Shown: positions 45,880 to 60,800 of the stretch, piece after piece
How positions within the stretch are numbered: position 1 is the stretch's first letter
Layout of the letters: every line of letters begins with the position of its first letter
From: Paroedura picta
Taxonomy: Eukaryota > Chordata > Lepidosauria > Squamata > Gekkonidae
Reading direction: 5' to 3'
Length of the DNA: 64,000 nt
Assembly (NCBI RefSeq): GCF_049243985.1
Contig: NC_135375.1
Span: forward strand, 23,064,490-23,128,489
Program-made: the position numbers and the translations under genes
Notes under the pieces: generated by a model
Seen by the model: the letters and a program-made list of their open reading frames with translations, nothing else
What the model was told of the DNA's origin: nothing
Database searches by the model: none

Positions 45880-48800
45880 CTATAAAAGAAAACCAGGTAA
45901 TTGTACATTTTGGTAGACATAAGGAGATCACGCTCTTGACCGAATATCACTGTCCAATGCATGCATACATGTAGCCTTGAAAATGACCAGAAAAGGGTAG
46001 TGCTGATTTGAAACAACAGCACTATGGCCTATTATGCATGGCCACTGAAACGGTGGCATGGAGAATGAGGAGGAAGAAGAAGCGAAGCAAACTGCTTACA
46101 CACGGGACGGAACGCAACGGCGGCAAAACCCAGAGTATCTGATTATGCACGGGGATACTCCAGAGCCGCCTCTAGTTGCGTCCTGGTCCCGGGAAGCTCC
46201 ACTTTCTTCCGCATCTCGCTAACAAGGCTTTTTCGGTGGCATACGTTGACTCTGCACTCGGTTGCTGCCTGTGGTGTGCATAATTGGTGATTTTAGCCGC
46301 CATCATTCCACCCCGAATGCGGACTTTCCACTCCGTGCATAATGGGCCTACGTGCTACTATAATATTATAACAGGTTACCACCAGACATCCCACATAAAT
46401 GGTCAGAAGGAGCCTGCACAACAGTTTGTCAGTTCAGTGTGATGCACAGGCTAGACTTCTTTTAAAACAACTTTATTTATACCCTTGCCTTTGTTCCTAA
46501 TGGGGACTAAATGTGGCTTATGCCAGTGGTCCCCAACCTTTTTATCACCGGGGACCGGTCAATGCTTGACAATTTTACTGAGGCCTTGGGGGGGGGGGGG
46601 TAGTCTTTTGCCTAGGGACGTCGCTGCCGCTGCCTGAACTCCTGCTCTGCTAGCTTTCCCGCCGTTGCCCCTGGCTTCCTGCTGCCCACTGGGGGGCGCT
46701 GCCAGCAGCAGCTGCGCAGTGCCACGCCGAGGAGGAGCCCCAGCCATGGCGGATGCCAGAGAGCACCAAAGGTTAGCCGGCGGCAGAGTGGCAGAGCAGT
46801 CCCCGAGGCAGTAGCTGGGGAGGAGGATGAGGAGGAGCCGCGGCCCAGTACCGATTGATCCATGGACCATTACCGGTCCCCGATCCGGGGCTTGGAGACA
46901 GCTGGCTTATGCCATTCTCGTCTCTTAAGAATGAAACTGCAAAGGGTAAAGAGTATTTTTTCAAATTACAAAGGGAAGTTTACAATGGAGGCATTTTGAG
47001 GAAAACATGAAAACCTGGAGTTGAAATTATTTCTTTTTTCTCTTCTGCAAGTGCAGCTGATGAAAGGAATGAGCAAATTTCATGAATATGGGATGAGGAA
47101 TGTCTTTGGATTTGGTTGAGCTAAGCTGACTAAATTTCCAGCTAAAACCGGCCCTTCCTATCACAGAAACTTCTAAGTAGTACACCAAAGAGGCATAGTC
47201 AAATTGGTCCCTTTGAGAAAGCACAAAAAACACTCTATAAGATGTCAGAAGACTGTTCTTTGTTTTTACTAAATTGAAATAACGTGTGTGCCTTGAAGTT
47301 TGTTTAAACCGGTAACTTACGGATCTCCAGCTCCTGATAAATCTGCTCCATTTTCCTCAAATTCGTGAAACAGATCTTGTCTATCAAGGAGCTCTTGATA
47401 TTTTTCTTGATAATCTACAGTAAAGAATTTATTTTTTCAGAATTAAACTGCAGATTCTCAGGCCTAGTTGTTGCAGTCGCAACAAAAATACTCTATGATA
47501 AGCAATATCCAAATAGCTGACTGAATGCATTTCAATAACTGAAAAGAACAATCAGTGAAAAATTCTGAAATATGCTAGCACCATTCAGAAAGTTCCTTTA
47601 GGCTTATCTCTTCACTGCATTCCATTTAATAACTGGCATTTTTCTGAACTTATGATACACGGTGTTTTTCCCCTGTTGCTTTCCCCTAAATAATACATAA
47701 CTTGCCCAATATATTAAGAGACACTATATCAAAAAAGTTAAAAGTGAAAATGTAATGCAAATCTGTGAGGGATTTAAAATTACAGCTCATGTAACAGAAG
47801 CTTCTTTTTTTATATTTATTTTTAATCACCAACTCTAGCTATATCAAAAACTCACTCCAGTGCGGAAGATGCAGACACTGAAGATCACTATACAACTGAG
47901 GTCATCTGAACTTCTCTGTGACTACCTACACAGCCTGGAAAAAGTGGTGCCCTCTCCACTGCTTTTTACTGACACAAGCTAAACAATAAAGGCTGGTAAT
48001 TTTGTCACTGCCTAGCAACCTCAGCAACTGCTTAGAAATTAGGGAAGGGTACAGATGCTGCTTCATATGTGAAGATTATATATAAACAAGTGGGGGCACA
48101 TATCCCTGGCGAATTCTTCTAACCCAGGCTATATCCGCCTTCCTTCCCCCTTGCAGCTCCTACAGCTTCTCCACCTTCCACCAGCTTTACCTTGCTCCTA
48201 TCCACTCCAGAAGGCCTAAAAACAAACTGGAAAAATTTGGGGAGGGGGTGCTCCCTTCATTTTTTCGCCTGAAGTCATCCCCCCATTTTTCCAATGAAAA
48301 AATGTCCAGCCAGTGAAAGCTGATAATTCAATTAACTTTTGCCATTTAAAGCATTTGCCATTTGAAGCAGACTAGAATCCTTTTAGATTGTTGGCATGCA
48401 ATTTATTGAAGCCTCTATTATTCCTTTACCATTGAGAACCCCCTGAAACATTCTTCAGGCTTCGAGAAATCCCAGAAGTGGCACGATCGTTGGGAAGCAT
48501 ATCTATGTACAAACCCACCCGGGGTCCCTCCCCCTCCTGGCCCATCACTGGTCATTTTGGGAGTGTGGGGGTGGATCGACATGACCATAAATGGTCATAT
48601 CACCCAATAAATGTTTAACAAATTTTTAAAATATATACAAAAAATCAACTCCCACCCATTCAGGAAATCCTTCCAGAGCTGTCACGAAACCCTGGGGTTT
48701 CACAAAACCCCAGTTGAGAAACACAACTCTTGTAAGGACTTGATTTTCCCAAACATACTTCCAAGTTCTCTGAATGAAATCTCTATTTTTTGCTAATTGT

Positions 48801-51800
48801 GGAAAAACTCCAATTATTCAACTTGCGCATAACACCGTGTTACCAACTATACCTTTGTTAACATTAAACTTGATATGCTACTGAAGCATACAGCAAAGAG
48901 CTGCCCCATCCCCAAAATTGAAACTGTTGATGTACCTGGATCTGCTGCAGTGAAAGGCACACCTTCAGATGTGTAAAATGTGGGTTCATTCTAAAATTAA
49001 AACACAAGTATTACTGATATATGTAATTAGCACCTTCACCAATCTATCATGCTTATGTATATATTCAAATGAATCTAGCAGAAAGAAAACTGCAAGATGA
49101 ATTACCATGAAGTAGTTAGGGTCATTTTCTGGAGTCGCTTCCCTGTATGTTGAAGTTATATGCACCCTTCCCCAATTGCTTGATCGTAGTTCCACAAGTT
49201 TCAGAAGCATATGCTTTACATCTCTGTAACAGATATGTCAAATAAAAATCAGTACATCCCCAATACTAAAGGAAAGTTTTCTCATGTGGCTTACAATCGG
49301 TAAAACATTCCTTATAATCTCTAGTCAGTCCAAGCTGTTTATAAATTTAATTTAAGACTACTTGAAATGCCTTGATTTGTTAAATCAATTTGGAATTTCT
49401 ACCAGTTCAAATGCAACTATGCAATCCTATGGAGGGTTTCCCCATCAATGTGCTTAGGCTGGGAAAACAGTTCATAGAATTGCACTATAAAATCTTAAAC
49501 CTATTGATACAGCTTTGTACTGGCCATCAATAGATACTGTTGAAAAGAAGAATGAGAACACATTACTGTGTTCAATTTTGGGCACCACAGTTGAAGAGGG
49601 ATGTAGACAAACTGGAGCGTGTCCAGAGGAGGGCAACAAAGATGGTGAGGGGTTTGGAGACCAAGATGTATGAGGAAAGGTTGGGGGAGTTTGGTCTGTT
49701 TAGCCTAGAGAGGAGACAACTGAGAGAGGATCTGATAACCATCTTCAAGTATTTAAAAGGCTGCCATGTAGAGGATAGAGTTGTTCTCTCTTACCCAGGA
49801 GGGACGGACCAGAACCAATTAGATGAAATTCAAAAGAAATTCCATCTAAACATCAGGAAGAAGTTTCTGACAGTTAGAGTGGTTTCTCAGTGGAACAGGC
49901 TTCCTCGGGAGGAGGTGGGTTCCTCATCTTTGGAAATTTTTAAACAGAGGCTGGACAGCCATCTGATGGAGAGGCTGATTCTGTGAAGGCTTAAGTGGGT
50001 AGCAGGTGACAGGGGATGAGCAATAGGGTTGTGAGTGTCCTGCATGGTGCAGGGGGTTGGACTAGATGACCCATGAGGTCCCTTCCAACTCTATGATTCT
50101 ATGATTCTAAATGGTTAACAAATTAATATATAGAAAAATTAATGCGCTCCCACCCGTTCCTTTCCAACTCTATTGTTCTGTGATTCTATGTAACTCTGAA
50201 AATCTGAGGTTTGGGGGATAGTTAGGAAAAGCTATCTATTTTTATACCTGGTCCTTTTCAAATTCATATATTAAGAATAATACAGAAACCCTAAGATTGA
50301 CTCAGCCTTCCATCCTTCCGAGGTCGGTAAAATGAGTACCCAGCTTGCTGGGGGGTAAACGGTAATGACTGGGGAAGGCACTGGCAAACCACCCCATATT
50401 GAGTTTGCCATGAAAACGCTAGAGGGCGTCACCCCAAGGGTCAGACATGACTCGATGCTTGCACAGGGGATACCTTTACCTTTACAGAAACCCTTATGAT
50501 ATATCTTCACCCAATATCAGAGGTAAAAACCCCTGGCCTTATTACTGTCATCTGTCCCTCTGAAGGCCAAATTCCCAGCCCCGAATTTTGTCAAGAGACT
50601 ATAGGGGATGAAGATGGTTTGCTACAAATGACCTACAAATATGCAGTAGTAAACCATCACGTAACATTTTACTCATTTTGCATTTTTACTATTCTTGTAT
50701 ACTTCTTCTATACAACTTTAAATATTACAGCCATAAGGCAGTATAGATATGTAAATAGGGCAACCAAAACGTCTTGAACAATTCTAATAAAATTCAGGGT
50801 AGAGAAACAAGAGTGAGGATCCATCTACACAATTAGAGCATTGGTGCATCAAGTCAGCGCTGCCTATTCAGACTAGCAGCCAGTTCCAGGATAGAGGTCC
50901 TTCTTCCCCATCACCTATCATTCCATCCTTTTAGTTGGAACTGCCAAGGACTGAATGTGGAGGCTTCTGCATGCCAAGGAGATAGTCTATGGCTGAGCTA
51001 CAGCCTTTCTCTATATATCCTAGAGCAGGAGTAGTCAACCTGTGGTCCTCCAGATGTTCATGGACTACAATTCCCATGAGCCCCCTGCCAGTGTTTGCTG
51101 TCCTAGAGGACTCTCAACAAGCCCTTGCATTAGTTTTGCAGTATGGTGGCATTTATGGTGCCACTGGACTTTTGCTTTATTAAGCAACTTACAAGCCAGG
51201 AATTTAATGATTCCAAGTATTTAAGTGATTGAGATCCATATTACTTAAAAAAAAACACAGGGTATTTTAGCCTAAGTTGTGCTACCAATTTAAGATGACA
51301 ATCCTCAAAGACTTGCTTTGTTTGACTACACAACTTAAAGGAATGGCAAGAAACTATGAATGCTTGAAAGATGAGAAACCATTTTCTTACTACCTGCTGC
51401 AATTTGCATCCAAGACAACATTTTCAATTTTCTGTATTATGTCATCCATGTAAGTTTTTCCTTTTTCTTTCCATGCGTCTTCCAGGACCGACCCTGTCAA
51501 CTACGGAATGTATGCTATTAGTAAGGACATTTCCAAAATTACTTCAGAACCAATACAATTTCTGTCATCAGCAGTTATAGGATAAAGCAATTTCAAAGGT
51601 ACTTCCTAATATCCCTTACTTTTACTATGATAAACTGAGTACATTTTTATTTATTTATTTATTTTATTTATATACCGCCCTCCCCGAGGGCTCAGGGCGG
51701 TTTACAGAAAACAGGGAAGGATACAATTACCACATGGTAACAGGTAACAGTAACAGCAGTAATATTATAACAATAATAATTTAACATGATAATAACAATA

Positions 51801-54800
51801 ATACCATAAAATAGAAATTGTAAGGCCATTTAAGTAGGCCATGCTGGAACTGTTAGCAGTGCCTAAATCATCTTTGCTCAAGAAAACTGCAAGCTGTTTC
51901 GTTATCCTTCTGCTATGTATGCCATCTATTAGTTAGGTACAAGCACAGCAGAAGAGGTGAAGTTTTCCATGACATATGCCTTACAAAGTAACTTATTATG
52001 GTCATCATATACACTATTGTTAGTGGACACTATTGAAATGTATTTTAAACAATCTCACTGACATTACTTGATTTTAAGTTACGGGGGACAGGAATAGTTT
52101 TAACCAGGCTTAGCTTGACCCTTTACCTCCTAAGGAAAACAAAGAAATTATGTAATATTTCTCTAAAGAAGTAATAAAACTAAGCTCCTCTTTGGATAAG
52201 ACCTTGTGATTAGATAACTGGCCACAGGAAGCTGCCTTGTAGTGAGTCAGACTATTACCTATTAAAGTCTATATTGTCTACAAAGACTGACTTTGGCTCT
52301 CTGAGGCCTCAGGGCAGAAGTCTTTCACATCCCATAGCAAAGCAGATGCTCTATTACTGAATCATGGCCCAGTCTCCACAACTGAAGTTTGTTTCTTTTT
52401 ACATATGCAAATTAATTTGTTTTAAAGTAAGCAACCTTCCACCACTAAATAATTTTATTCTAGATAGTGGTAGGTATGCTCACTGCTTTCCCCTAGCCCT
52501 GTTAGATTTACTGATGGTATTCAATAGAGTACACTGGTTCAATACAGTGTAATGAACTTTAGGAACAGTTTTTCATTTACTACCCTTCCTATAAGCAGCT
52601 CAAGACAGCATAGAAGAGTTGGGGCTGTTTGACTATGGTCGAAATGTTAATAGTTATATAGTGGGAAATTAAATATTCAGTGTTCAAGGTTACTGATGTT
52701 ATTGTTGTTGTTGATTGATGCTGTTATTCATGTTGTATATGTCTTATTGGTTTTCATGTTCCCTGTGAACTGCCCTGAGTTGCAAGGAAGGGTGGTATAA
52801 AAATGTAAGAAATAAAATAAATAAAATAAGAGAACTGCTCTGTGAGAACTGCCCTGAGAGAACTGTGACTTGTCCAAGGTCAACCAGCTGGCTGCATGTA
52901 GAGGAGTGGGGGATCAAGCCCAGTTCTCCAGATTAGAGGCCGCCAGCCTTAATGACTACACCATGGGATTGTTCCATTCTATCCTCTCAATTGCATTCAA
53001 AAGACCATGACAGGGTTAACTAGGAATGGGCATGAACTGAAAAATGAAACAAAATTTGTCATAAACTTTGTCTTGTTTATGGTTCACAAGCCGAAGTTCA
53101 TGAGGGGGGTCTATCATCACAAACTTTCATGACTCTTCTAAAACAGTTTGTGGATGCAGCACGTAGATGTTTTTTGGGGTGAGTTGTAGGTAGCTCCTCC
53201 GTGCAGCTTAGCAATTTCTTTTTTATTATACAAAGCCTGAAATAACTGAGTGGTGGATTGCAGGCTGATTCTCACCACTCAGTTTTCTTGGGCTTTCTGC
53301 AAACCTACTTTATATGGGCTGCAGTCCCCTTAAACAGGGTTTGCAGGGCCATGAATCAGTTTGGTTTGTGAATGAACATCCCAATTTGGTTAGTGGTTCC
53401 ACATTGCCCATCCATAGTGAAGACACAGAGATTAAAGCGATAAGAAAAATAAAAAAACTGGATGTTTATAAAAATAATTCATGACATGAGAATTTAAAAA
53501 TAAAAGTTCTTACATAAATGTACAATTATGCTTCACTTTTGTATAAAACAGGATACACAAATACACACACATATCTGTATAGATTATGTATTATATATAA
53601 AATAATAAAATAATATAATAATGAAATTAATATCTAGCCCAGACTGAGTATTAATTGCTATATTAATGAGCTTTAACACCTGCAATATTGTAATATTTTT
53701 GCAATTGAGGGTGCGTTGTTTCAAAATGAAAAAATGTAACTCAACAGTATATTGTAATTTATTTTTTGAAATAAGAGTTATCTTTACAAAGAGTTCTAAA
53801 AGAAGAAAAAGATAAGAGAAACGACAATGAAATCATCATACTTTCAGTAGCTTTACTGCACAGATCAAATTGTTGTCCACAGGATTAGAAAATAATGTGT
53901 TTAACAATTCATGAAGTCCAGTCTGAAGAATTTCTGCTCGTGTTAGCTGACCTTTAGTTCCTTTAATCTGTAAATGTATACACATATTTAATCCAAATAT
54001 TTACAAACAATTGAGCAAAGTCCTCCATTTCTATAGTCTAGTCTTATAAATTTGGAAGCACTGGATTAAGTCAACTTGACTTTAACAGTGTATCTAGAAA
54101 TACTCTAGTCATACCTCCCTTGACACCATAGCAGTAAGAAAATGTTTTAAAATGAAGGGTGCTATTGCAATATTTATTCTGTATATTTTCTTGACCATTT
54201 AAGTTATCTATTGAAAGAATGAAGTTTTATAATCTAGGGATAAGCTGTACTCAAACAAGTTCACGACATTTAGAGTGCAATACAGTTCAGCATTCTCTCT
54301 GGAATATAATTCCTGAAAAGGCCGTATTTTTGGCAAAACGTCCCATTGTCAGCCTTAATTAAAAATAAATAAAAAGCCTGTACAAAAATTTGCAATTCAT
54401 AAAAAGCAAACCTTGTGGTAACTATCATTTGAATGGCAGCTAAAGGTTCAACCCTAAATGTGGTGTTCTGCTAGGTGAGGATTTTTGGCATGTTTGATTT
54501 TTATTTGTCTCTCTCTGTTGCTACAATAAAAAGGGGAATGGGTGAATAGGAGAATGAAATGTGTCATGATTGGATGATAGCTATACCTTATGGGGTGGAG
54601 TTAACAGAGTGACTTTAGTGTGTACAAGAGAGGGAAGGAAAGAGATGAGACTGAGTGAAGTGCTATAGAGTGTGAAATTTGTGAAGAAAATGAGACCGTG
54701 TGGCTAATTCTATTTAAGGAACTTCAGAAAAAGGAGACCTATTTTTAACCAGTATCCCTATGAACCATACAGAAACGATGATGTTATTACGCTTCTAAAT

Positions 54801-57800
54801 AATGTATTTTGACCTTTAAGAGAAAACAAGTGTTTTGAGTAAAGGATTCCTCTTCTCCCTCAGAACCACCCCCCCACACATTGACCCTTTGTCATTCTCC
54901 CAATTATAACTAAGTCATCTTGTCCTCTGTGTCCAAACAAGAATTCTAAAACAAGAGTCTCTTTGCAGCAGTGAAAATCAAGGAAAAAATGCTAAGGAAG
55001 ACAAGGAAGCAGCATGACCGTTTATGCACTGGGCACTTTACTGCCCCAGTTCTCGTGCAGGAGCACAAATAGGGGGCAGATGAGGTGCACTGGGCCAAAT
55101 GCTCCCCTGTGTGAGTGCAGGAAGAGGTGGGGCTACCTGCCACGACTAAAACTCCAGCCTGTAACCCAGCATGAAACCTCCAGTGCATAAACGGTCCATG
55201 ACACGCATAATCTCAGTACACTTTTGAGAGGTGTCATTACAGATGTTAGGGTTTCAGAAAGAAGCAAAACGTTACTTAAAATAAACTGGTTCCATCAACA
55301 AGGAAGACTCCAACGGGGGCTATAAAAACATTCTTGTCATGTATCTGTAGGAACATGCATACTAAACAAGACTGTGTATGATATGGTAAGTCCAGTTCAT
55401 TCTACAACATTGCATATTTTTATGTATTATTATGAAGACTTATCAGATGATATGCATGGCAAGATGGACTGCTGTCAAGGATTTTGAAAATATTAATACT
55501 TTGTGCTAATGGTTAAAACACTCCCCAAAATAGGAGCATGTAACAATCCTTTTCTGTTTTAGTTTCCACTTTGAAAACTGGGTATTTTTCTACACAAAAG
55601 TTTTAATAACCATTTTTTTCAGAGCTCCTCCAGATATCTGTTCATTGGAAAAGCTGAAAACAGGACCCCCCATTTTTCTGGGCCATCATATCACTTTGTG
55701 TAAGAACTGTTTTTATTAAAATTAGATATTAAATAAAGTTCTGCAATAAACACTATACATTAGATATACTTTAGATAAAGGTTGGATTTTGTTTTACATT
55801 AACATGCAAGCATAGCACTTCTTATTCAACTAAAATTCTTGCTTTCACCCTGCAACCACCCTACAAGCACCATATTGGAAATAATATGAGGAACAGCTTC
55901 TTTTACCTCTAGGTTTAGATAGAGTTCAGCTAAAAATAGCACAAATGCGTGAAATCTTTTCCGAACAGCTTCATCACCTTTGGCTGCTTCATCTCTGTTA
56001 TCATATTCTTTTCGACATCTAAAAAAACAAAAACCCTGCTTGCATCAACCATTCCTTTTGCAACATTGATTAATTCTAACTTGACACAAGATAATAATGT
56101 GTTATAATGTGATATTATGTGATTACGGGCAAAAAGTGTATTGAAATTGGATGGTATATGAAGGAAACAATTATGTACCCAACTAAGCAGTGTGGTTGTG
56201 CGACAGATCAGTGCATGCACAAGCGCTTCCATCTTACCATGAGTGCCAATGGAAGCATCACAACTGACATGGAACAAAGGATAGAATGTTGGGTTTTACT
56301 CAGACAGAACTGAATTCAGCTCTCTTCTCACTGTTTCCTGCACTAATCTACGTCTAAATAACTGTGAAGGTAAAATTTAGAAAGTCCTGAATTCTCCGGA
56401 ACAGAATGTATAAATAAGAACATAAGAGAAGCATGTTGGATCAGGCCAATGGCTCATCCAGTCCAACACGCTGTGTTACACAGACTGATTACGCACGGGG
56501 TGGGAAATCCGGGCTGGTGGCGGCAAGGCAGGGGGGCAAATCCCCAATTCCGCATGATACCAACGCCATCCTGGCCCCCTCCCAACCCTGGCTCGACTTC
56601 CTGTGGTGCTGCGGTTGCTATTGAAGACTAGACCAGGCCAGCCCCATGTATAATGGATGAGCTGGGGCTTTGGGCTCCTCCCTCAAACTAGGGTGTCCCT
56701 CCTGGGACACCAACCACCCCAGTCAGCTCCATGGATGCGTGGAGCTGAAAGGGTATTTCCGCACCCCCCACAATGGTGGGATAGGGGCATGCTGCTCTCC
56801 TGCCATTGTGCTTTGGGGGCCCCTGCCCACCCTGCTGCTGCCATGCAGTGTGGGGGGGGGCTCTTCCAGCCCTGGCGTTGTGCGTGCACCCACACAATGC
56901 TGGGGCAGTCTCTGTGTGCCAGGGGATTCCTTCCCCTGTGCGTTCTTGGAGGTGGCAGGGCATACTACCCCATCCGCTAGAAACCAGCAGCGGTCTGGTG
57001 CAGCGGCTGTTGTGCATAATTGGTCACAGTGACTAAAACCCAAGTGCCATCAGGAGGTCCACCAGCAGGAATCAGAAGTGCTCCCACAGTTACCCCCAGG
57101 CACACTGCCCAGCCATAGTGTTCCATCCATACCTTGTGGATAGGAGCCCCTGATGGACCTCTGCTCCATATGTATACCCAATCCCCCCTTGATGCTGTCT
57201 ATACTTGTATCCACCATCACTTCTTGCAGCAGTGAATTCCACATGTTAATTACTCTTAAGTAGTACTTCCTGTAATCTGTTCTAAGCGTACTGATCATTA
57301 ATTTCATTGAGTGCCCACAAGTTCTTGTATTGTAAGGGACAACTGTTTTATTTATTATTATATTATTATTATTATATACATATAATTATTATTAGAAAAG
57401 TACTTGTTTATCTTCTTCATCCTATGCATAATTTTGAAAGCCTCTTATCATGTCACCTTTCAGTCATTGTTTCTGCAAACCAGAGAGCCCTAACCTCTTT
57501 AACCTTTCTTCATAGGGAAGCTCTTCCAGCCCTTTAATCATTTTTGCTGCCCTTCTCTGCACTTTTTCCAGTGACCAGAACAGTATTCCAAATGAGGCTG
57601 CACCATAGATTTATACAGAATCATTAGGATACTGTCTGATTAGTTTTCATTTGTGTTGCTAATAATCTCTAGCATAGCATTTGCCTGTTTTATTACAGTC
57701 ACACACTGCTGGCATGTTCAGTGAGTTATCTACCAAGATCTACCAAGTTATCCAAGATCTTGCTCCTAGTCGGTTACTGTTTGGACCCCATAAAAGTATA

Positions 57801-60800
57801 TTTATGGTTAGGATCTTGGCTCCAATGTGCATTACTTTGCACTTACCCATGATGAACCTTATTTGCCACACTGACACCCACTTCCCCAATCTCTACAGAG
57901 CCCTCAGGAGCTCCGCACAATCCTCCTGTGTCCTCACACTGCCCTTAAGAATTTAGTGTCACCTGCAAACTTAGTTGATTCACTGCTTATGCCGAAGCCC
58001 AAATCATTAATGAACAAGTTAGAAGCACCAGATATAGAACCCCACTGCTTACCATCTCCCACTGTGAAAACTACCCATTTATACTCATTTCTCTGTTTCC
58101 TGATAATTAACCAGTTTTTAATCCACAAGAGGACTTGTCCTCTTATTCCATGTTGAGTTTATAGGATCCTTTGATGAGGAACTTATTTAAGTTATTGTTT
58201 GATTTATATACCGCCACTCTCAAAGACTTGCGGCGGTTTACAATAAAATGGTATAAACACTTCATCATAAGCTTTCTGGACGTCTAGGAAAACAACATTT
58301 ACTGGGCTGGTCAACTTTCGTTCATACCCTCCTGGAACTCTAAAAGGTTAGTGAGACAATATCTTCCCTTACTGAATAGCTTTTGTTTGTCAATGTGCCA
58401 AGCAATGGTTTCTGATGTAAGCAGCGCAGTAACACCACCTGTTTGGGTGGCAACCGGCTCTAACACCAATGTATATGATGCAACAGAAAGTACTATTTTA
58501 TTGCACTAAATAAGCACAAAAGTTAATAAAATGTTTAGCAGATGATAAGCACTGAATAAGAAAACAAACCAATTTCAAGCAGGATAGTCTCCCCCCCTCC
58601 CAACCAAGAGTTAGGTACTGACCTGTGAAGCAGTAACTGCCTAAAGTTGCCACTTTGTGGATTAATGGTGAGATGATGAGAAAGATAATTGCACAGTCTT
58701 GCCCCCATATAGGAAAAATTTGGGACAGATGTAGCCTTCCAAACAAACAAGAAAACAGCCAGAATTAGAAAAGACAAAGCTTCTTGTATAGTGATTTTTT
58801 TGGGTACTTGTTTGAAAGGCTATCTCAGGTAATTTCAGTAATTTCTCTAGAATAATCTCCCAATCCCCTGGGGTCACTAGTAGATGTGACTCTATTTCTC
58901 AAAGCTATCACCTTTCCAGTTTGGTTTCAAAGGAATAAACTACTTCCAGACAGTATAACCACTCCACACTGAATCATAGGACCTTACACAGGAACAATGA
59001 CATAAATAAGCCACCAGAAACTCATGGAAATGGTCTGTAGTTTCTTCAGAAGAAAGAGATAATTTATTTATATTAGCAAGTGGTTCAATTTCATAATCTG
59101 TCCTTTTCTTGTACTCCAGCTCTTTTGGGAAAATGTTGGGGTTTAGAGACGGTGACACTCCAGACCAGGGGTAGTCAAACTGCGGCCCTCCAGATGTCCA
59201 TGGACTACAATTCCCAGGAGCCCCTGCCAGCGTTTGCTGGCAGGGGCTCCTGGGAATTGTAGTCCATGGACATCTGGAAGGCCGCAGTTTGACTACCCCG
59301 GTCCAGACTCTCTATTTCTCACCACTTCACTTTCACAGAAACTTAGAAGCGAAGAAAAGGAACGAGTCTGAAAATGAATCCATGAAATATATGTACACTT
59401 TTCATAAACCAGTTTAAAATAGACCTAAGGAACATATGAAAAGTTTACAAAATCAAGTGATTTACACATGATTCATTGAAGCTTTAGCAACCTTGGTCCT
59501 TCAGCCAGAGATGCAAACAGCTGTCTGGCCCAAGGAAGAAACTAATGCAGCTTTTAAAAAGGAATCTGAAGAGTTATGCTAGCTACTTTCACTTTCTTTT
59601 AACAAGCAGCAATTAAAACCAGCACTGCAAGAAAACAAACTAAGAATAATTAATGTAATGCACAAAAGTTAATTACATCGGGAACTGACTGCTCTGCTGT
59701 CTCCAGTTCCCCTAATTGACAGAGTTCAAATGAAGGTCTCTGTCCTCATTTTTAAGGCTTCCAAGATTTGCGAACTTCCAGTAGAAAGGGATGTCTTTTA
59801 ACAATCCTCTACAGAAAATATCATCTAGTTGAACTTATGTAACACCAACATAAGGAACGGTGATAACTGTAAAGAGAACTACATGATGCTGTGTAATGTA
59901 AGGAAATAATTTCATCTTTCGTTTAAAAACCTACAGCCTTTTGTTTTGATGCTGTAGTTTTTGATGCTGTTTCAGATGCTGTTTTTCCATGTCTCTTATT
60001 TCATTGCCAAAAGGACAAAAATGGATTAATTCTGCTACCTATGAAAACTTGACAACAGACTCACTGAACTCAAGCAGCTTTCCAGGTGACATGAGGGAGC
60101 GGCAGGAGGTGGTGGGAGGTGACAAATACCCCATCTGCAGTTTGCAGATCTTACGATCCAGTCCTATATAATACTTACTGGTACTAAAAATGGATTATTG
60201 ACACTATAGAACATCTTATATCTTTGTTTCCTGTATGATTTAGGTTTTTGAAATATTTGTACTAAAGCTTGAAATTCTCCATATGCGAACAGGATAGAGA
60301 ATATAGCATATATAGAGAATATAGCATGTGCATTTCCTAATAGTTCCAGATTAAATTCATATCCACTTTTAGTAAAAAGTAATGGAAGGAGTATCATATG
60401 TACTTGGGAGCCAAAATTTTTATCTGTATTTTGAAATTTGATATTTTAGAAATTGTCTCCCAAACATTACTGTCTACGGCTTAAAACATTTTTAATAGTC
60501 ATTTTAAAAAGACCAATCATCATCCTTAACACGCCCGCGGTGCCGCGGACTAAATAATTAGTTAAGCCCTCAGGCGGAGGGCTTTGTCCGTGATGAGGAA
60601 GGGGCCTGATTGGCCCCTTCCTCCTGACAGACCATCGGCCGGGCCAATTGGCAGGCGCGAAGCACCTGCCGATTGGCCTGGCCGATTCCTAGGCTGCTGA
60701 AGGAAGCAACTGCGAGCCGCGCGGAGCGCGGCTCGCAGTTGCTTCCTTGAGGGCGGCCTGACGCGTCGGGAGGCTCGAAGCGCCTCCGACGCGTCAGGCC

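Noticed and set aside
56657-57043. Several overlapping frames on both strands
   Set aside because: All lie in the GC-rich interior of a TIR element nested in a CR1.
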